From positions 1,739,501 through 1,803,500 of the forward strand of contig NZ_OY764902.1 in assembly GCF_963668665.1 (NCBI RefSeq): a stretch of 64,000 nt of DNA, read 5' to 3'. This DNA comes from an uncultured Anaeromusa sp. (GTDB taxonomy: Bacteria; Bacillota; Negativicutes; Anaeromusales; Anaeromusaceae). The translations under genes and the position numbers were made by a program. The notes beneath the pieces are model-generated. The model did not search any database. It was not told the DNA's origin and saw only the letters and a program-made list of their open reading frames with translations. Of this stretch, positions 40,801 to 48,648 are shown piece after piece; within the stretch, counting starts at the first letter, position 1; each line of letters starts with the position of its first letter.

Positions 40801-42717
40801 ATGATCCGTGAAAAACGGAGTAAAGAGAAATTAGAAACGTATTATCGTAAATTTATGGAAGAAGGCGTTATGGACGCCAATGTGCATCCCTATGTGGCGG
40901 AATCTTGGCAGAAAAGCCGCGACTGGAAAGTAGGTTCAGCTCGTTTGGAGGGGTTGCCTCGCCTTGGCAAAGAGGAATTTCGTTTGCGCCAGGGGCGTCA
41001 TCAAGCGGCTATTCAGTATGTAGACGAATATTACCAAACGGTGCGGGAATTTTTCACGAACCACAACCTAAGCCTGCTTCTTTTGGATGAAGAATGCTAT
41101 GTGCTGCGTAGCTATGCTATGCCTTTTTATCAAATTTCTACGATTGATACCCCAGGCACAAGGCTGTCTCCTAAAGATATCGGCACATCCAGCATTAGCA
41201 TCGCCTATGAGCACCAAGTTCCCTTTTTGCTCTTCGGACCGGAAATGTGGATTCGGGAATGCCAAAACAGCGATGCTTGTTCGGCGCCGGTCATGGCGGG
41301 CGGGCGGATGCAATACATTCTAGCGTTGGTGGCGGCGGATCGCGAGCCGTTGCCGTATGATGCATTAGTGTCTACCGTGCTGGGCTTGAAATACGCCCTG
41401 GAAAGCTATTTGCAGGTTCAATATCGCTTGGCGTCGAAAAACGCGATTTTGGATGCAGCTTCTTTTGCGGTGTACCAGATTCAAGCTGGCGGGGAAGTGA
41501 CCTATGCCAACCGGTTGGGTCAGAGCCGTCTGGGCGAGCTGGGCATTCAGGCCAGAGAAGACGAGCCGCCGAATTTGGAAAATGTCTTGTTGAATTACAA
41601 ACATACGCCAATTTACAAGGGCTTTCAGGGTATTCCGTCTTACAACAAGGCGGTTACTTGGATTACCAACAGCAAAACGTACGAAGATATTACTACCATT
41701 GTGCCAATGGAGCGCGGCGAAGAGCAGGATGTCGGCAGCGTGGTCGCTTTGTCGCTGCCTATCGAAGACTTGCGGACCCTTGTGGCGCACGCAGTAGGTT
41801 TCAGCGCCAGATACAATCTGTCCAGCATGGTGGGACAGACGGTGAACTTTACGGCTATGAAAGACCGGGCGGCGCGCTTGGCTCGCAATACGTACCATGT
41901 AATGCTGCAAGGCGAGCCTGGTTCCGGCAAGGAACGTTTGGCGCACGGCATGCACCAAGCCAGCCCGCGGGCGGCAGGACCGCTCATTTCCGTAAAATGC
42001 GGGGATTTACCGTCAGAGGTATTGGAAAATGAGCTCTTCGGCTTTGGCTCGCCCGAGGGAGACGGACGTCCGGGAAAACTGGAATTGGCTAACGGCGGCA
42101 CGCTGTTCTTAGATGAAATTGAAAAAATGCCGATGCAGGTGGCGCAGCGCTTGTTTGCGGCGATGCAAACCGGCGTTTTTCACCGCAACGGGGAAACCAT
42201 TCCCCGCTCCTTTGATGTACGTCTGATTGCTTCTTGCGACAGCGATCTAAAACGCTTGAGCGAGAGAGGCGCCTTCTTATACGAGTTATACGAAGTCTTG
42301 GCGAAACACACCATTCGTATTCCTCCGCTGCGTTTGCGGCGGGAAGATATTCCTCTTATTGCCAGTCATATTATTCAAGAGTTGGCGGAACAGCATCATC
42401 TGCCGGAAAAAACATTCCGCGAAGATGCCATTGAAGCGCTTCTCAATTACGAATGGCCCGGCAATATCAAGCAATTGCAGGTGGCGGTGGAGCATGCTTT
42501 CTTCCATACGGAAAGCAATGAAATTCAGCCTGGGGATATCAAAATGGTGACCGAGCCGGCGTTCGGCAACGAGTGGAAAGAAGACCGAGCGGTCTTTGTC
42601 AAGGCCTGGCAGACGGCAGGCGGCAATATCAGTCGTTTGGCGAATATGCTGGATGTCAGCCGGGTGACGTTGTACCGGTACCTTAAAAAGTACGGCTTGA
42701 CCAAGAGCGGCGCCTGA
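40801..42717 (+). CDS. Degenerate sigma-54-type activator (AcoR/DhaR-like)
   Basis: Regulator of 638 residues with the AcoR layout: N-terminal region (VAESWQKSR), GAF domain, a PAS-like segment near 215-330, AAA+ domain (about 345-575) and a Fis-type helix-turn-helix (NISRLANMLDVSRVTLYRYL). Walker A is GEPGSGKE (371-378) and Walker B is TLFLDEIEK. However, the sigma-54-contacting GAFTGA loop is missing: 411-426 reads ELFGFGSPEGDGRPGK. The arginine-finger region normally like FRxDLYYRL is FLYELYEVL (492-500), with both Arg lost. It is therefore unlikely to remodel sigma-54 RNA polymerase and may act as a classical regulator. No target genes are obvious nearby. Confidence 0.88.
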   Translation: MIREKRSKEKLETYYRKFMEEGVMDANVHPYVAESWQKSRDWKVGSARLEGLPRLGKEEFRLRQGRHQAAIQYVDEYYQTVREFFTNHNLSLLLLDEECYVLRSYAMPFYQISTIDTPGTRLSPKDIGTSSISIAYEHQVPFLLFGPEMWIRECQNSDACSAPVMAGGRMQYILALVAADREPLPYDALVSTVLGLKYALESYLQVQYRLASKNAILDAASFAVYQIQAGGEVTYANRLGQSRLGELGIQAREDEPPNLENVLLNYKHTPIYKGFQGIPSYNKAVTWITNSKTYEDITTIVPMERGEEQDVGSVVALSLPIEDLRTLVAHAVGFSARYNLSSMVGQTVNFTAMKDRAARLARNTYHVMLQGEPGSGKERLAHGMHQASPRAAGPLISVKCGDLPSEVLENELFGFGSPEGDGRPGKLELANGGTLFLDEIEKMPMQVAQRLFAAMQTGVFHRNGETIPRSFDVRLIASCDSDLKRLSERGAFLYELYEVLAKHTIRIPPLRLRREDIPLIASHIIQELAEQHHLPEKTFREDAIEALLNYEWPGNIKQLQVAVEHAFFHTESNEIQPGDIKMVTEPAFGNEWKEDRAVFVKAWQTAGGNISRLANMLDVSRVTLYRYLKKYGLTKSGA

Positions 42718-42742
42718 GGGCAATTTTAGAAGTAGAAGCAGG

Positions 42743-42789
42743 GTTGACAGGAGGAATGTGTCATGGTATCCTCCTGTCAACTCTCTTTT
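42743..42789 (+). terminator. Terminator between the regulator and trmB
   Basis: GTTGACAGGAGGA (42743-42755) and TCCTCCTGTCAAC (42769-42781) form a perfect 13-bp stem followed by TCTCTTTT. The stem also buries an AGGAGG, so no start codon should be placed there. Confidence 0.85.
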
Positions 42790-42814
42790 ATTTATAAGCA
42801 ATGGAGGAACGACG

Positions 42815-43459
42815 TTGAGACTGCGCAGAAAATCATGGATACCGGCAGCGCTGGATAATTTTAGCGATTGGCTGGTGCGTTTTGAAGACGGAGCGACCTA
42901 TAAGGGGCGATGGGCGGAGGCCTTTGGCAGGACCGCGCCATTGCATGTGGAAGTGGGCACAGGCAAAGGGCGTTTTGTCAGTCAAATGGCTTTGCGCGAC
43001 AGCCACGTGAACTATCTGGGGATCGAACGGGAGCTGGAGGTAATTTACTATGCTCTTGAAAAGGCCAAAGAGGCGGAGATTGCTAATTTGCGCCTGATGG
43101 AAGCCGATGTGGCTCGTTTGGAGGAGCTCTTTGCGCCGGGAGAAATTGATCGTTTATTTATCAATTTTTGCGACCCCTGGCCGAAAAAGCGCCATGCCAA
43201 ACGGCGGTTGACACATGTCGACTTTCTGGCGCTGTACCGCCGGGTGGTTAAAAAAGGCGGGGAAATTCATTTTAAGACGGACAATCGAGGGCTTTTTGAT
43301 TTTTCACTGGAGCAGTTTGCTGAGGCCGGTTTGCCGATGAAAGACGTTACCTTTGATTTGGTTGCCGATGCGCGGCCGGACAATATTATGACGGAATACG
43401 AAGAAAAATTTTCAAGCAAAGGCACGCCGATCTGTCGGTGTGTGGTGGTGCTGGAATAG
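42815..43459 (+). CDS. trmB: tRNA (guanine-N7-)-methyltransferase
   Basis: SAM-dependent enzyme of 214 residues that makes m7G46 in tRNA. VEVGTGKGRFVSQMA is the SAM-binding loop, INFCDPWPKKRHAKRRL is the family signature with catalytic Asp, and HFKTDNRGLFDFSL and MTEYEEKFSSKGTPI close the active site. I chose TTG at 42815 because GGAGG is seven bases upstream and the preceding frame lies inside the terminator hairpin. Length is normal for the family. Confidence 0.94.
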   Translation: MRLRRKSWIPAALDNFSDWLVRFEDGATYKGRWAEAFGRTAPLHVEVGTGKGRFVSQMALRDSHVNYLGIERELEVIYYALEKAKEAEIANLRLMEADVARLEELFAPGEIDRLFINFCDPWPKKRHAKRRLTHVDFLALYRRVVKKGGEIHFKTDNRGLFDFSLEQFAEAGLPMKDVTFDLVADARPDNIMTEYEEKFSSKGTPICRCVVVLE

Positions 43460-43497
43460 CAAAAAAGCGGACGCTGCTGCGGCCGCTTTTTTGCTAT
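43458..43497 (+). terminator. Terminator of trmB
   Basis: AGCAAAAAAGCGG (43458-43470) and CCGCTTTTTTGCT (43483-43495) form a perfect 13-bp stem that overlaps the stop codon. Confidence 0.88.
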
Positions 43498-43538
43498 GTT
43501 TTGCTATGTAAAGAAAGTATTATTGTAAAATAGACGGC

Positions 43539-43802
43539 ATGCTTGTATTTGAGACAAGGTTTGCGCTCGCCTCGCAAATGCTGGCTAAGGCGGCAGTTTC
43601 TTAACTCGCTGCGCTCAAACAGGCGAAACTGTGATCCTCCTCAGCTAGCATTTGCGTCCTGCGGACCGGCTTGCTCCAAAAAGTCTCAAATGCAAGCATT
43701 GCCGCCGTTTCCCGCCGTCGTGCCTTTCGGTTCTCATCGTGATTTTTGTTTGAAATTATTCTCTGGCTTTTCTCTGTTCCTCTGCTTACTCTGTGTTCGT
43801 TT
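43539..43802. repeat. Intergenic repeat family, copy 5, with nested hairpins
   Basis: The longest member. Outer arms ATGCTTGTATTTGAGAC (43539-43555) and GTCTCAAATGCAAGCAT (43683-43699) pair with one wobble. Inside, CGCAAATGCTGGCTAAGG pairs with CCTCAGCTAGCATTTGCG, and CAGTTTC with GAAACTG around TTAACTCGCTGCGCTCAAAC. After the fold come GGTTCTCATCG (a B-like unit) and the C unit ending TTACTCTGTGTTCG. It shares blocks with the copy at 29.4 kb. Confidence 0.78.
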
Positions 43803-43866
43803 CCTGCTTTGCTTATGACGGTAAATGTAGGCCTTAGGGCCGGAAGACGCGAGGCTCTGTCTCTGT

Positions 43867-43872
43867 TATAAT
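43867..43872 (+). promoter_or_regulatory. -10 box before the FtsW-like gene
   Basis: TATAAT at 43867-43872, 39 bp before the start codon; no convincing -35 is visible. Confidence 0.45.
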
Positions 43873-43910
43873 AAAAAGAGTATTTTGGGCTTCTTTGAAG
43901 GAGGTTGGGC

Positions 43911-45116
43911 ATGAATATAGTGGCTCGCCTTTGGCGTAATCATAATGAGGCGCTGCTGGTAATTTTGCTGCTGCTCCTTACCTTGGGGACGCTGAACGTA
44001 TTCAGCGCCAGCTTTGTAACGGCCGGGCAGGAAATGAAAGACAGCTACTTCTTTTTTAAACGGCACTTGCTGTCGCTGCTTGTAGGCATTGTTATATTTT
44101 TTATTATGGCGAGAGTGAAGTATCAAGGGAAGATGCGTCTTGGCGCGACTTTGTTTTGGGTTGCCTGTATGGTTCTCTTGTTTTTGGTGCATGTTTCCGG
44201 CGTAACGGTTAATGGTTCGCGCCGCTGGCTGCGCTTGGCTTCGTTTACGTTGCAGCCTTCGGAGCTGGCCAAGCTTGCGGCTGTCTTTTTGGCGGCGGCG
44301 TCCTTGGGAATTCAAACCAGACGAGGGCGTCTGACCACTATTTTTTCTCCCGCCTTGGTGGCGGCGGCGGCTTTGGCTCTGCCCGTGTATTTCCAACCGG
44401 ATATGGGGACTGCAGCGCTGATTATCGCGTTGCCCTTGGTGATGCATTTAGTGGCCGGCGTCGCCGGCTGGCAATGGCTTGTTTTGCTTTTTCTTGGCGG
44501 CCTTGGCGTTACCAAGCTTGTTATGGCCGAAGGTTATCGGGCGGAGAGGATTGCTTCGTGGCTTAACCCCTGGCAGTACGCCCAGGATCAGGGGTATCAG
44601 GCGGTGCAGGCTCTTTTGGCGATTGGGTCCGGCGGTATTACCGGTACCGGCCCTGGCCAAGGCATGGGCAAGTTTTTCTATTTGCCGGAAGCGCATACGG
44701 ATTTTGCTTTCGCCGTCTTTGCCCAGGAATGGGGCTTGGGAGGCGCGTGGTTTTTGATTTTTCTCTTTGTGCTGCTCTTGGTCTATGGAGGGCAGATTGT
44801 GCGTAAGGCGCCGGATGCCTTGAGTCAGATGTTGGCGCTAGGCTGTCTGTTATTGGTTGTGGGCCAAGCGGCAGGAAATCTGCTGATGGTACTAGGGGTG
44901 CTGCCGGTTATCGGCGTGCCTTTGCCTTTTATCAGCTATGGGGGCACCTCGCTGATTGTGAATATGGCGGCGATGGGCTTGCTGCTGAATATCGGGCGCC
45001 AGGTGGTGGCTGCCGAAGGCGCAGCGGAGAGAGAAGAAGAGCAGCCGGAGGCAGAAGGACAAAGCTTGAAAGAGAAAGTGGAGCGCAAACGTCATTTGCG
45101 ACTAGTGCGGCACTGA
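43911..45116 (+). CDS. FtsW/RodA/SpoVE-family peptidoglycan glycosyltransferase
   Basis: SEDS-family membrane protein of 401 residues with about ten helices. It polymerises lipid II into glycan strands together with a class B penicillin-binding protein. Family motifs include NGSRRWLRLASFTLQPSELAK, PDMGTAALI, GYQAVQALLAIGSGGITG, PEAHTDFAFAVFAQEWGL and PLPFISYGGTSLIVNM. These point to FtsW or SpoVE rather than RodA, but the paralogue cannot be decided from sequence alone. The C-terminus is a charged cytoplasmic tail. AAGGAGG lies six bases before ATG 43911. It heads a four-gene group with a beta-helix protein, yjbQ and DUF503. Confidence 0.9.
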   Translation: MNIVARLWRNHNEALLVILLLLLTLGTLNVFSASFVTAGQEMKDSYFFFKRHLLSLLVGIVIFFIMARVKYQGKMRLGATLFWVACMVLLFLVHVSGVTVNGSRRWLRLASFTLQPSELAKLAAVFLAAASLGIQTRRGRLTTIFSPALVAAAALALPVYFQPDMGTAALIIALPLVMHLVAGVAGWQWLVLLFLGGLGVTKLVMAEGYRAERIASWLNPWQYAQDQGYQAVQALLAIGSGGITGTGPGQGMGKFFYLPEAHTDFAFAVFAQEWGLGGAWFLIFLFVLLLVYGGQIVRKAPDALSQMLALGCLLLVVGQAAGNLLMVLGVLPVIGVPLPFISYGGTSLIVNMAAMGLLLNIGRQVVAAEGAAEREEEQPEAEGQSLKEKVERKRHLRLVRH

Positions 45117-45143
45117 AGATAAAGTATGTGAGGAGGCGGCAGC

Positions 45144-46487
45144 ATGTCGAAATTAGCAGTCTTAAAAAAGGCTAAGCAAGAGATATTTCATGTAACGCAC
45201 CCCTTGGCGGCGGAGGCGAAAGAGGTCCGCAAAGCCTATTTACAGGGTTTGGCGGTGGTGGGTCTGGTGGATAAAGCATTAACGCCGCAGGAAAGCTCTT
45301 TTTTAGAGTTGTCCGCTTTAGCTTTGGGGCTGGAAAGTTCAGATCTTCTAGCTGCGCAGGATGCGGCGGAAGCGCTGGAGGGAGAAGGGTTAGCCAAATT
45401 ACTGAACTTACTTAGCGGTGAAGACTTGAGCACCGCTTTTTTGATTGAAGCGCATCTGCTGGTGTTTGTCGACGGTGATCCGGTCAATGAAGAAAAGGAA
45501 GGCTTGGATTTGCTGGGCGATATGCTTCGTGTGCCGGTGTCGGTGTTTCGGTTTGTACAGGAATTTGCCCTGGCGGTTCAGCGAAAGCAAGGGAAACAGG
45601 CGCAGACTGCCTTAGAGAGCGCTTACAAGAATGGCTTGGATCCGGCTTTCTTGCTCTTGCGGTATTTTTGGCCGGAACTGGCGTACCAGGAAGAAATGGG
45701 CGGTTTTGTGGTGCCGGCAGGCGTGGTGCGACGCATTATGCGGCCAACTAAGCTGACCGGGCCAGTGCGCGTGGAAGCTGGCGGCGAGCTGGTCATTGGG
45801 GCAGTACCTATTGTTTTGGATGGCCCGGGTGCGGGCTTGACCGTTCAAGGCGGAAGCCTTTCCATGAAAGGGACAACCCTGGAAGCCGGCGGAGTTTGTG
45901 AAGCCAGTATGCTGGTGTTGCGTCAATGCCTGCGTATTAAGCTGGAAGGAGTCACCTTTGAAGCCAGAGGCAAAGCGCGGGCTATTTATCAAGAAGGCGG
46001 TCTGCTGCATTTGTTTTCCTGCCGCATTTTGGATGGACGAGGCGGAGACGGCGGCGCGATTCATGCGGCGTTGCAAGCATCGGTGCGGCTGAAGGATTGT
46101 CAGGTACGTCGCTGCCGGGCCAAGGCAGTCGGCGGAGCTTTGTATATGCTGCGCGGCGCGCAGATGCTGATACAGCATACGGAATTTGAAGACTGCGAAG
46201 GACCGGAAGGCGGCGGCGCGATTGCGGTGCAAGGCTCTATGCAGCTTACGCTGGAACATTGCCGTTTTATAGACTGCCGGACGGCCCAGCGCGGCGGTGC
46301 GATTTGGAAGGACAATACCGAGCCCATGGAGCAGACTTTTGTGCGGCATTGTCATTTTGAAGATTGCGCTTCGGTGCAGGTGGAAAACGCTGGGGGCGCT
46401 TTGGATTTATACTATCTAGGCGCGGCGCCAGTACTGGATTCGTTGAACTTTGTCAATTGCTGGCCGGAAACCGTGCGGCAGCGTTAA
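45144..46487 (+). CDS. Cytoplasmic protein with helical N-domain and right-handed beta-helix C-domain
   Basis: Protein of 447 residues with no signal peptide. Residues 1-170 are helical, with LVDKALTPQESSFLELSALALGL resembling TerB-like domains; that is only a resemblance. From about residue 200 on, short strand repeats of the pectate-lyase beta-helix type appear: FEARGKARAIYQEGGLLHLF, SCRILDGRGGDGGAIHAAL, DCQVRRCRAKAVGGALYM, FEDCEGPEGGGAIAV, FIDCRTAQRGGAIW. Each turn carries a Cys at an equivalent spot and a GGAI or GGAL corner. Such helices are usually extracellular enzymes or adhesins, so a cytoplasmic one is odd. It follows the FtsW-like gene. Confidence 0.75.
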   Translation: MSKLAVLKKAKQEIFHVTHPLAAEAKEVRKAYLQGLAVVGLVDKALTPQESSFLELSALALGLESSDLLAAQDAAEALEGEGLAKLLNLLSGEDLSTAFLIEAHLLVFVDGDPVNEEKEGLDLLGDMLRVPVSVFRFVQEFALAVQRKQGKQAQTALESAYKNGLDPAFLLLRYFWPELAYQEEMGGFVVPAGVVRRIMRPTKLTGPVRVEAGGELVIGAVPIVLDGPGAGLTVQGGSLSMKGTTLEAGGVCEASMLVLRQCLRIKLEGVTFEARGKARAIYQEGGLLHLFSCRILDGRGGDGGAIHAALQASVRLKDCQVRRCRAKAVGGALYMLRGAQMLIQHTEFEDCEGPEGGGAIAVQGSMQLTLEHCRFIDCRTAQRGGAIWKDNTEPMEQTFVRHCHFEDCASVQVENAGGALDLYYLGAAPVLDSLNFVNCWPETVRQR

Positions 46488-46500
46488 GGAGAGAAGGCCC

Positions 46501-46890
46501 ATGTATCAATACAGTCTGGAAACGCCGCAAGAAGGCTTTGTGGATATTACCGGACAAGTGCAGAAAGCGGTGCGCGACAGTGGTATAAACGAAGGCACGG
46601 CGCTGGTCTTTGTGCCCCACACGACGGCGGCGGTAACCATTAATGAAAACGCCGATCCGGATGTGCTGCACGATTTGCGCTTGGCGCTGACGGAGTTGAC
46701 GCCAAAACTCCCCTATCGCCACGGCGAGGGAAATTCTCCGGCGCATCTGAAAAGCAGTCTTTTTGGCTGCAGCCAACTGGTACCCATTGTCAACGGCAAA
46801 CTGGCTTTAGGTACCTGGCAGGGGATCTATTTTTGCGAATTTGACGGACCGCGGCGGCGCAACTTCCAGGTCGTCGTACAGGGGCGTTAA
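46501..46890 (+). CDS. YjbQ family protein (UPF0047)
   Basis: Small conserved cytoplasmic protein of 129 residues. FVPHTTAAVTINENADPDVLHDL, HGEGNSPAHLKSSLFG and LALGTWQGIYFCEFDGPR are strong family motifs with conserved His, Glu and Asp. YjbQ homologues have been reported to have thiamine-phosphate synthase activity as a side reaction, but their main role is unsettled. I chose ATG 46501, behind AGGAGAGAAGG, rather than upstream starts. Confidence 0.92.
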   Translation: MYQYSLETPQEGFVDITGQVQKAVRDSGINEGTALVFVPHTTAAVTINENADPDVLHDLRLALTELTPKLPYRHGEGNSPAHLKSSLFGCSQLVPIVNGKLALGTWQGIYFCEFDGPRRRNFQVVVQGR

Positions 46891-46892
46891 CG

Positions 46893-47174
46893 ATGTATGT
46901 GGCAGTATGCAGCTTAGAAATGTTTATTCCGCAAGCCTCTTCCCGTAAAGATCGTCGCCAGGTGGTAAAAAGCCTGGTGGAGCGGATGCGGGCGCGGACA
47001 GGGGCTTCGGTGGCTGAAGTAGGCGGTCAAGAAACCTGGCAGCGGGCGACCTTGGGGGTGGCCATGGTCAGCGGCGAAAAAGCGTTTCTAGATAAGCAGG
47101 TTCAGCTGGTGCGCCGTTTGGCGGAAGACCAAACCGAAGCGGAATTGACCTGGTTTACGGTAGAATATTATTGA
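46893..47174 (+). CDS. DUF503 family protein
   Basis: Small protein of 93 residues matching DUF503: SSRKDRRQVVKSLVERMRAR, then SVAEVGGQETWQRATLGVAMVS. Family function is unknown. In Firmicutes it is often near ribosome maturation genes, but here it follows yjbQ two bases after its stop. Confidence 0.9.
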   Translation: MYVAVCSLEMFIPQASSRKDRRQVVKSLVERMRARTGASVAEVGGQETWQRATLGVAMVSGEKAFLDKQVQLVRRLAEDQTEAELTWFTVEYY

Positions 47175-47179
47175 AGTCG

Positions 47180-47395
47180 GAACACAGAGAAGTTACGGAG
47201 CACTAGAATAGTAACAGGAGTAGATGGAGTATAGGGAGGGCACGAGTGAGGGTTACGGTGACCATGATTATTATAAAATTAAAGGCTGTGAAAATCTTGT
47301 TGCAAAGATTTTCACAGCCTTTAATTTTAACTTTGATATGAATTTTGCCCTCAGTCATACCCTCACGAGACTCTCGAGACTCTTGTTCAATCCTT
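47180..47395. repeat. Intergenic repeat family, copy 6 (inverted pair around a terminator)
   Basis: Left side: an inverted C unit (AACACAGAGAAGTTACGGAG, 47181-47200), an inverted A unit starting AACAGGAGTAGATGGAGT (47213) and ending AGGGAGGGCACG (47244), then GTGAGGGTTACGG. Right side: GCCCTCAGTCATACCCTC and GACTCTCGAGACTCTTGTTC then AAT (to 47391). The halves flank the hairpin at 47275-47328. The right half enters the 3' end of the minus-strand flavoprotein gene by a few bases. Confidence 0.8.
47275..47328. terminator. 24-bp perfect-stem terminator between convergent genes
   Basis: The arm 47275-47298 (AAAATTAAAGGCTGTGAAAA then TCTT) pairs without mismatch with 47305-47328, loop GTTGCA. A-rich and T-rich ends allow termination from both sides. 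Confidence 0.88.
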
Positions 47396-48043
47396 GTTGT
47401 TCGGTTTCAGCGCGCGTGCGCCTAGAGCAAAGGCTTTTTGGCAGTCCTCCGGAAAAACTTCGTCGCGCTGCTTGGCTTTGGCGGTTTCGTCCCAGGCGGT
47501 GGAGACGTAGTTCGCGTAATCGGGAAATTGGTAGGTGTTATAGACATAAAGCGCTTCCGTAGCGCCGAAGATTTTGGCGAAGTATTTCTCCATGGTCCCT
47601 ACGGTTTTTGGATAGCCCCATTCGGCGGCTTGTTCTTCTGTTACGTTCATGGTGTAGATAAAACTTACTTTCTTCTTCTTTGTCGCCAGCGAGGAATAGT
47701 CTTTGTCGTACACAAGATACTGGAAAAGTGTGCGTTCCATGAAAGAGCGCAGTTCGCCAGTAACATTGCCAAAGTAAATAGGCGAGCCAAGAATGATGGC
47801 ATCCGCTTTTTCGATTTTTTCTAAAACGGGACTTAAATCATCGTGATAGGCGCATTTTCCATAGCTTTTACCGTCTTTTCGCTTACAGGCGAAACAGCTT
47901 ATGCAGCCTTTGAAATTGAGGTCGTATAAATGGATGAGCTCGGTTTGCGCCCCCTGCGCAGCGGCTCCTTCTAAGGCTTTATTGAGCAAGGTGGCGGTGT
48001 TCCAATTTTTTCGCGGACTGCCGTTGATTGCCAGTACGTACAT
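47387..48043 (-). CDS. Flavodoxin-fold NAD(P)H-dependent reductase with Cys cluster
   Basis: FMN-binding protein of 218 residues. I chose ATG 48043, preceded by AAGGAA. MYVLAINGSPRKNWNTATLL binds the FMN phosphate, and ILGSPIYFGNVTGELRSFMERT is typical of NADPH-dependent FMN reductases. GCISCFACKRKDGKSYGKC places four Cys in a CxxCxxC and C pattern, as in iron-sulfur flavoproteins, so a 4Fe-4S cluster is likely. It is divergent from an HxlR regulator with a conserved Cys, a common redox-response arrangement. Electron acceptor unknown. Confidence 0.85.
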   Translation of the reverse strand: MYVLAINGSPRKNWNTATLLNKALEGAAAQGAQTELIHLYDLNFKGCISCFACKRKDGKSYGKCAYHDDLSPVLEKIEKADAIILGSPIYFGNVTGELRSFMERTLFQYLVYDKDYSSLATKKKKVSFIYTMNVTEEQAAEWGYPKTVGTMEKYFAKIFGATEALYVYNTYQFPDYANYVSTAWDETAKAKQRDEVFPEDCQKAFALGARALKPNNKD

Positions 48044-48136
48044 AGTTAATTCCTTCTTTCTTCTTGTTACTTCTCCTGTTACAATTACTATAGCACAAAG
48101 GCATAAATGAACAAGTATGCAGTTTTTTCTGTGTTG

Positions 48137-48151
48137 GTATAAAAAAGATAC
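48137..48151. promoter_or_regulatory. Candidate HxlR operator
   Basis: Inverted repeat GTAT-N7-ATAC (48137-48151) just upstream of the HxlR gene, overlapping a TATAAA -10-like box. Bound HxlR would block its own promoter and might affect the divergent gene. Binding is inferred. Confidence 0.4.
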
Positions 48152-48165
48152 TGAAAGGAGAAAGT

Positions 48166-48591
48166 ATGAAGAATCACCAAACCTATGATGTGAAGCTTCC
48201 CGGTTTGAACGTCTATGAAACAAAGTGTCCGATTATCTATGCGCTGGACTTAATCGGGCAGAAATGGAAGCTGCCCATTCTTTGGTATCTGTTTCAAAAG
48301 GATGTCACAAGATACAATGAGCTGAAGCGCAGCGTCAAGGGAGTTACGAACATGATGCTCACCAAATCCTTGCAGGAGCTGGAAGGCCATGGCCTTGTAA
48401 AGCGGGTTCAGTATGCGACCATTCCTCCGAAGGTGGAATATTCCTTAACAGCGAGGGGAAGATCCTTGATTCCCGCGTTGGATGCTCTATACGCCTGGGG
48501 TCAAGAGCAGCTTGAACTGAATAGGGAAGACGCGATTTTAACGAACCAGAGAACCGGAGTAACCGGCGAAGATGGCTGCGGACGATGGTAG
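48166..48591 (+). CDS. HxlR-family transcriptional regulator
   Basis: Winged-helix DNA-binding protein of 141 residues. CPIIYALDLIGQKWKLPILWYLF, RYNELKRSVKGVTNMMLTKSL and LEGHGLVKRVQY are the HxlR signature. Cys21 sits at the position used for redox or electrophile sensing in HypR and YodB of Bacillus. AAAGGAG lies upstream of the ATG. It is divergent from a flavoprotein reductase that it probably controls. Confidence 0.92.
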   Translation: MKNHQTYDVKLPGLNVYETKCPIIYALDLIGQKWKLPILWYLFQKDVTRYNELKRSVKGVTNMMLTKSLQELEGHGLVKRVQYATIPPKVEYSLTARGRSLIPALDALYAWGQEQLELNREDAILTNQRTGVTGEDGCGRW

Positions 48592-48597
48592 ATATGG

Positions 48598-48636
48598 AAA
48601 AAGATGCTTCCAGGTGTGGCCTGGAGGCATCTTTTT
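48598..48636 (+). terminator. Terminator of the HxlR gene
   Basis: AAAAGATGCTTCCAGG and CCTGGAGGCATCTTTT form a stem with one wobble, loop TGTGG, followed by T. Confidence 0.9.
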
Positions 48637-48648
48637 ATTGTCGCAGAT

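Noticed and set aside
42743..42814. An earlier GTG start for trmB at 42758
   Set aside because: It sits in the loop of a terminator hairpin, and TTG 42815 has a proper GGAGG seven bases upstream and gives the normal family length.
48044..48223. N-terminal extension of the flavoprotein to 48223
   Set aside because: It would run through the divergent promoter region into the HxlR gene. ATG 48043 has a ribosome site and starts the FMN-binding strand.
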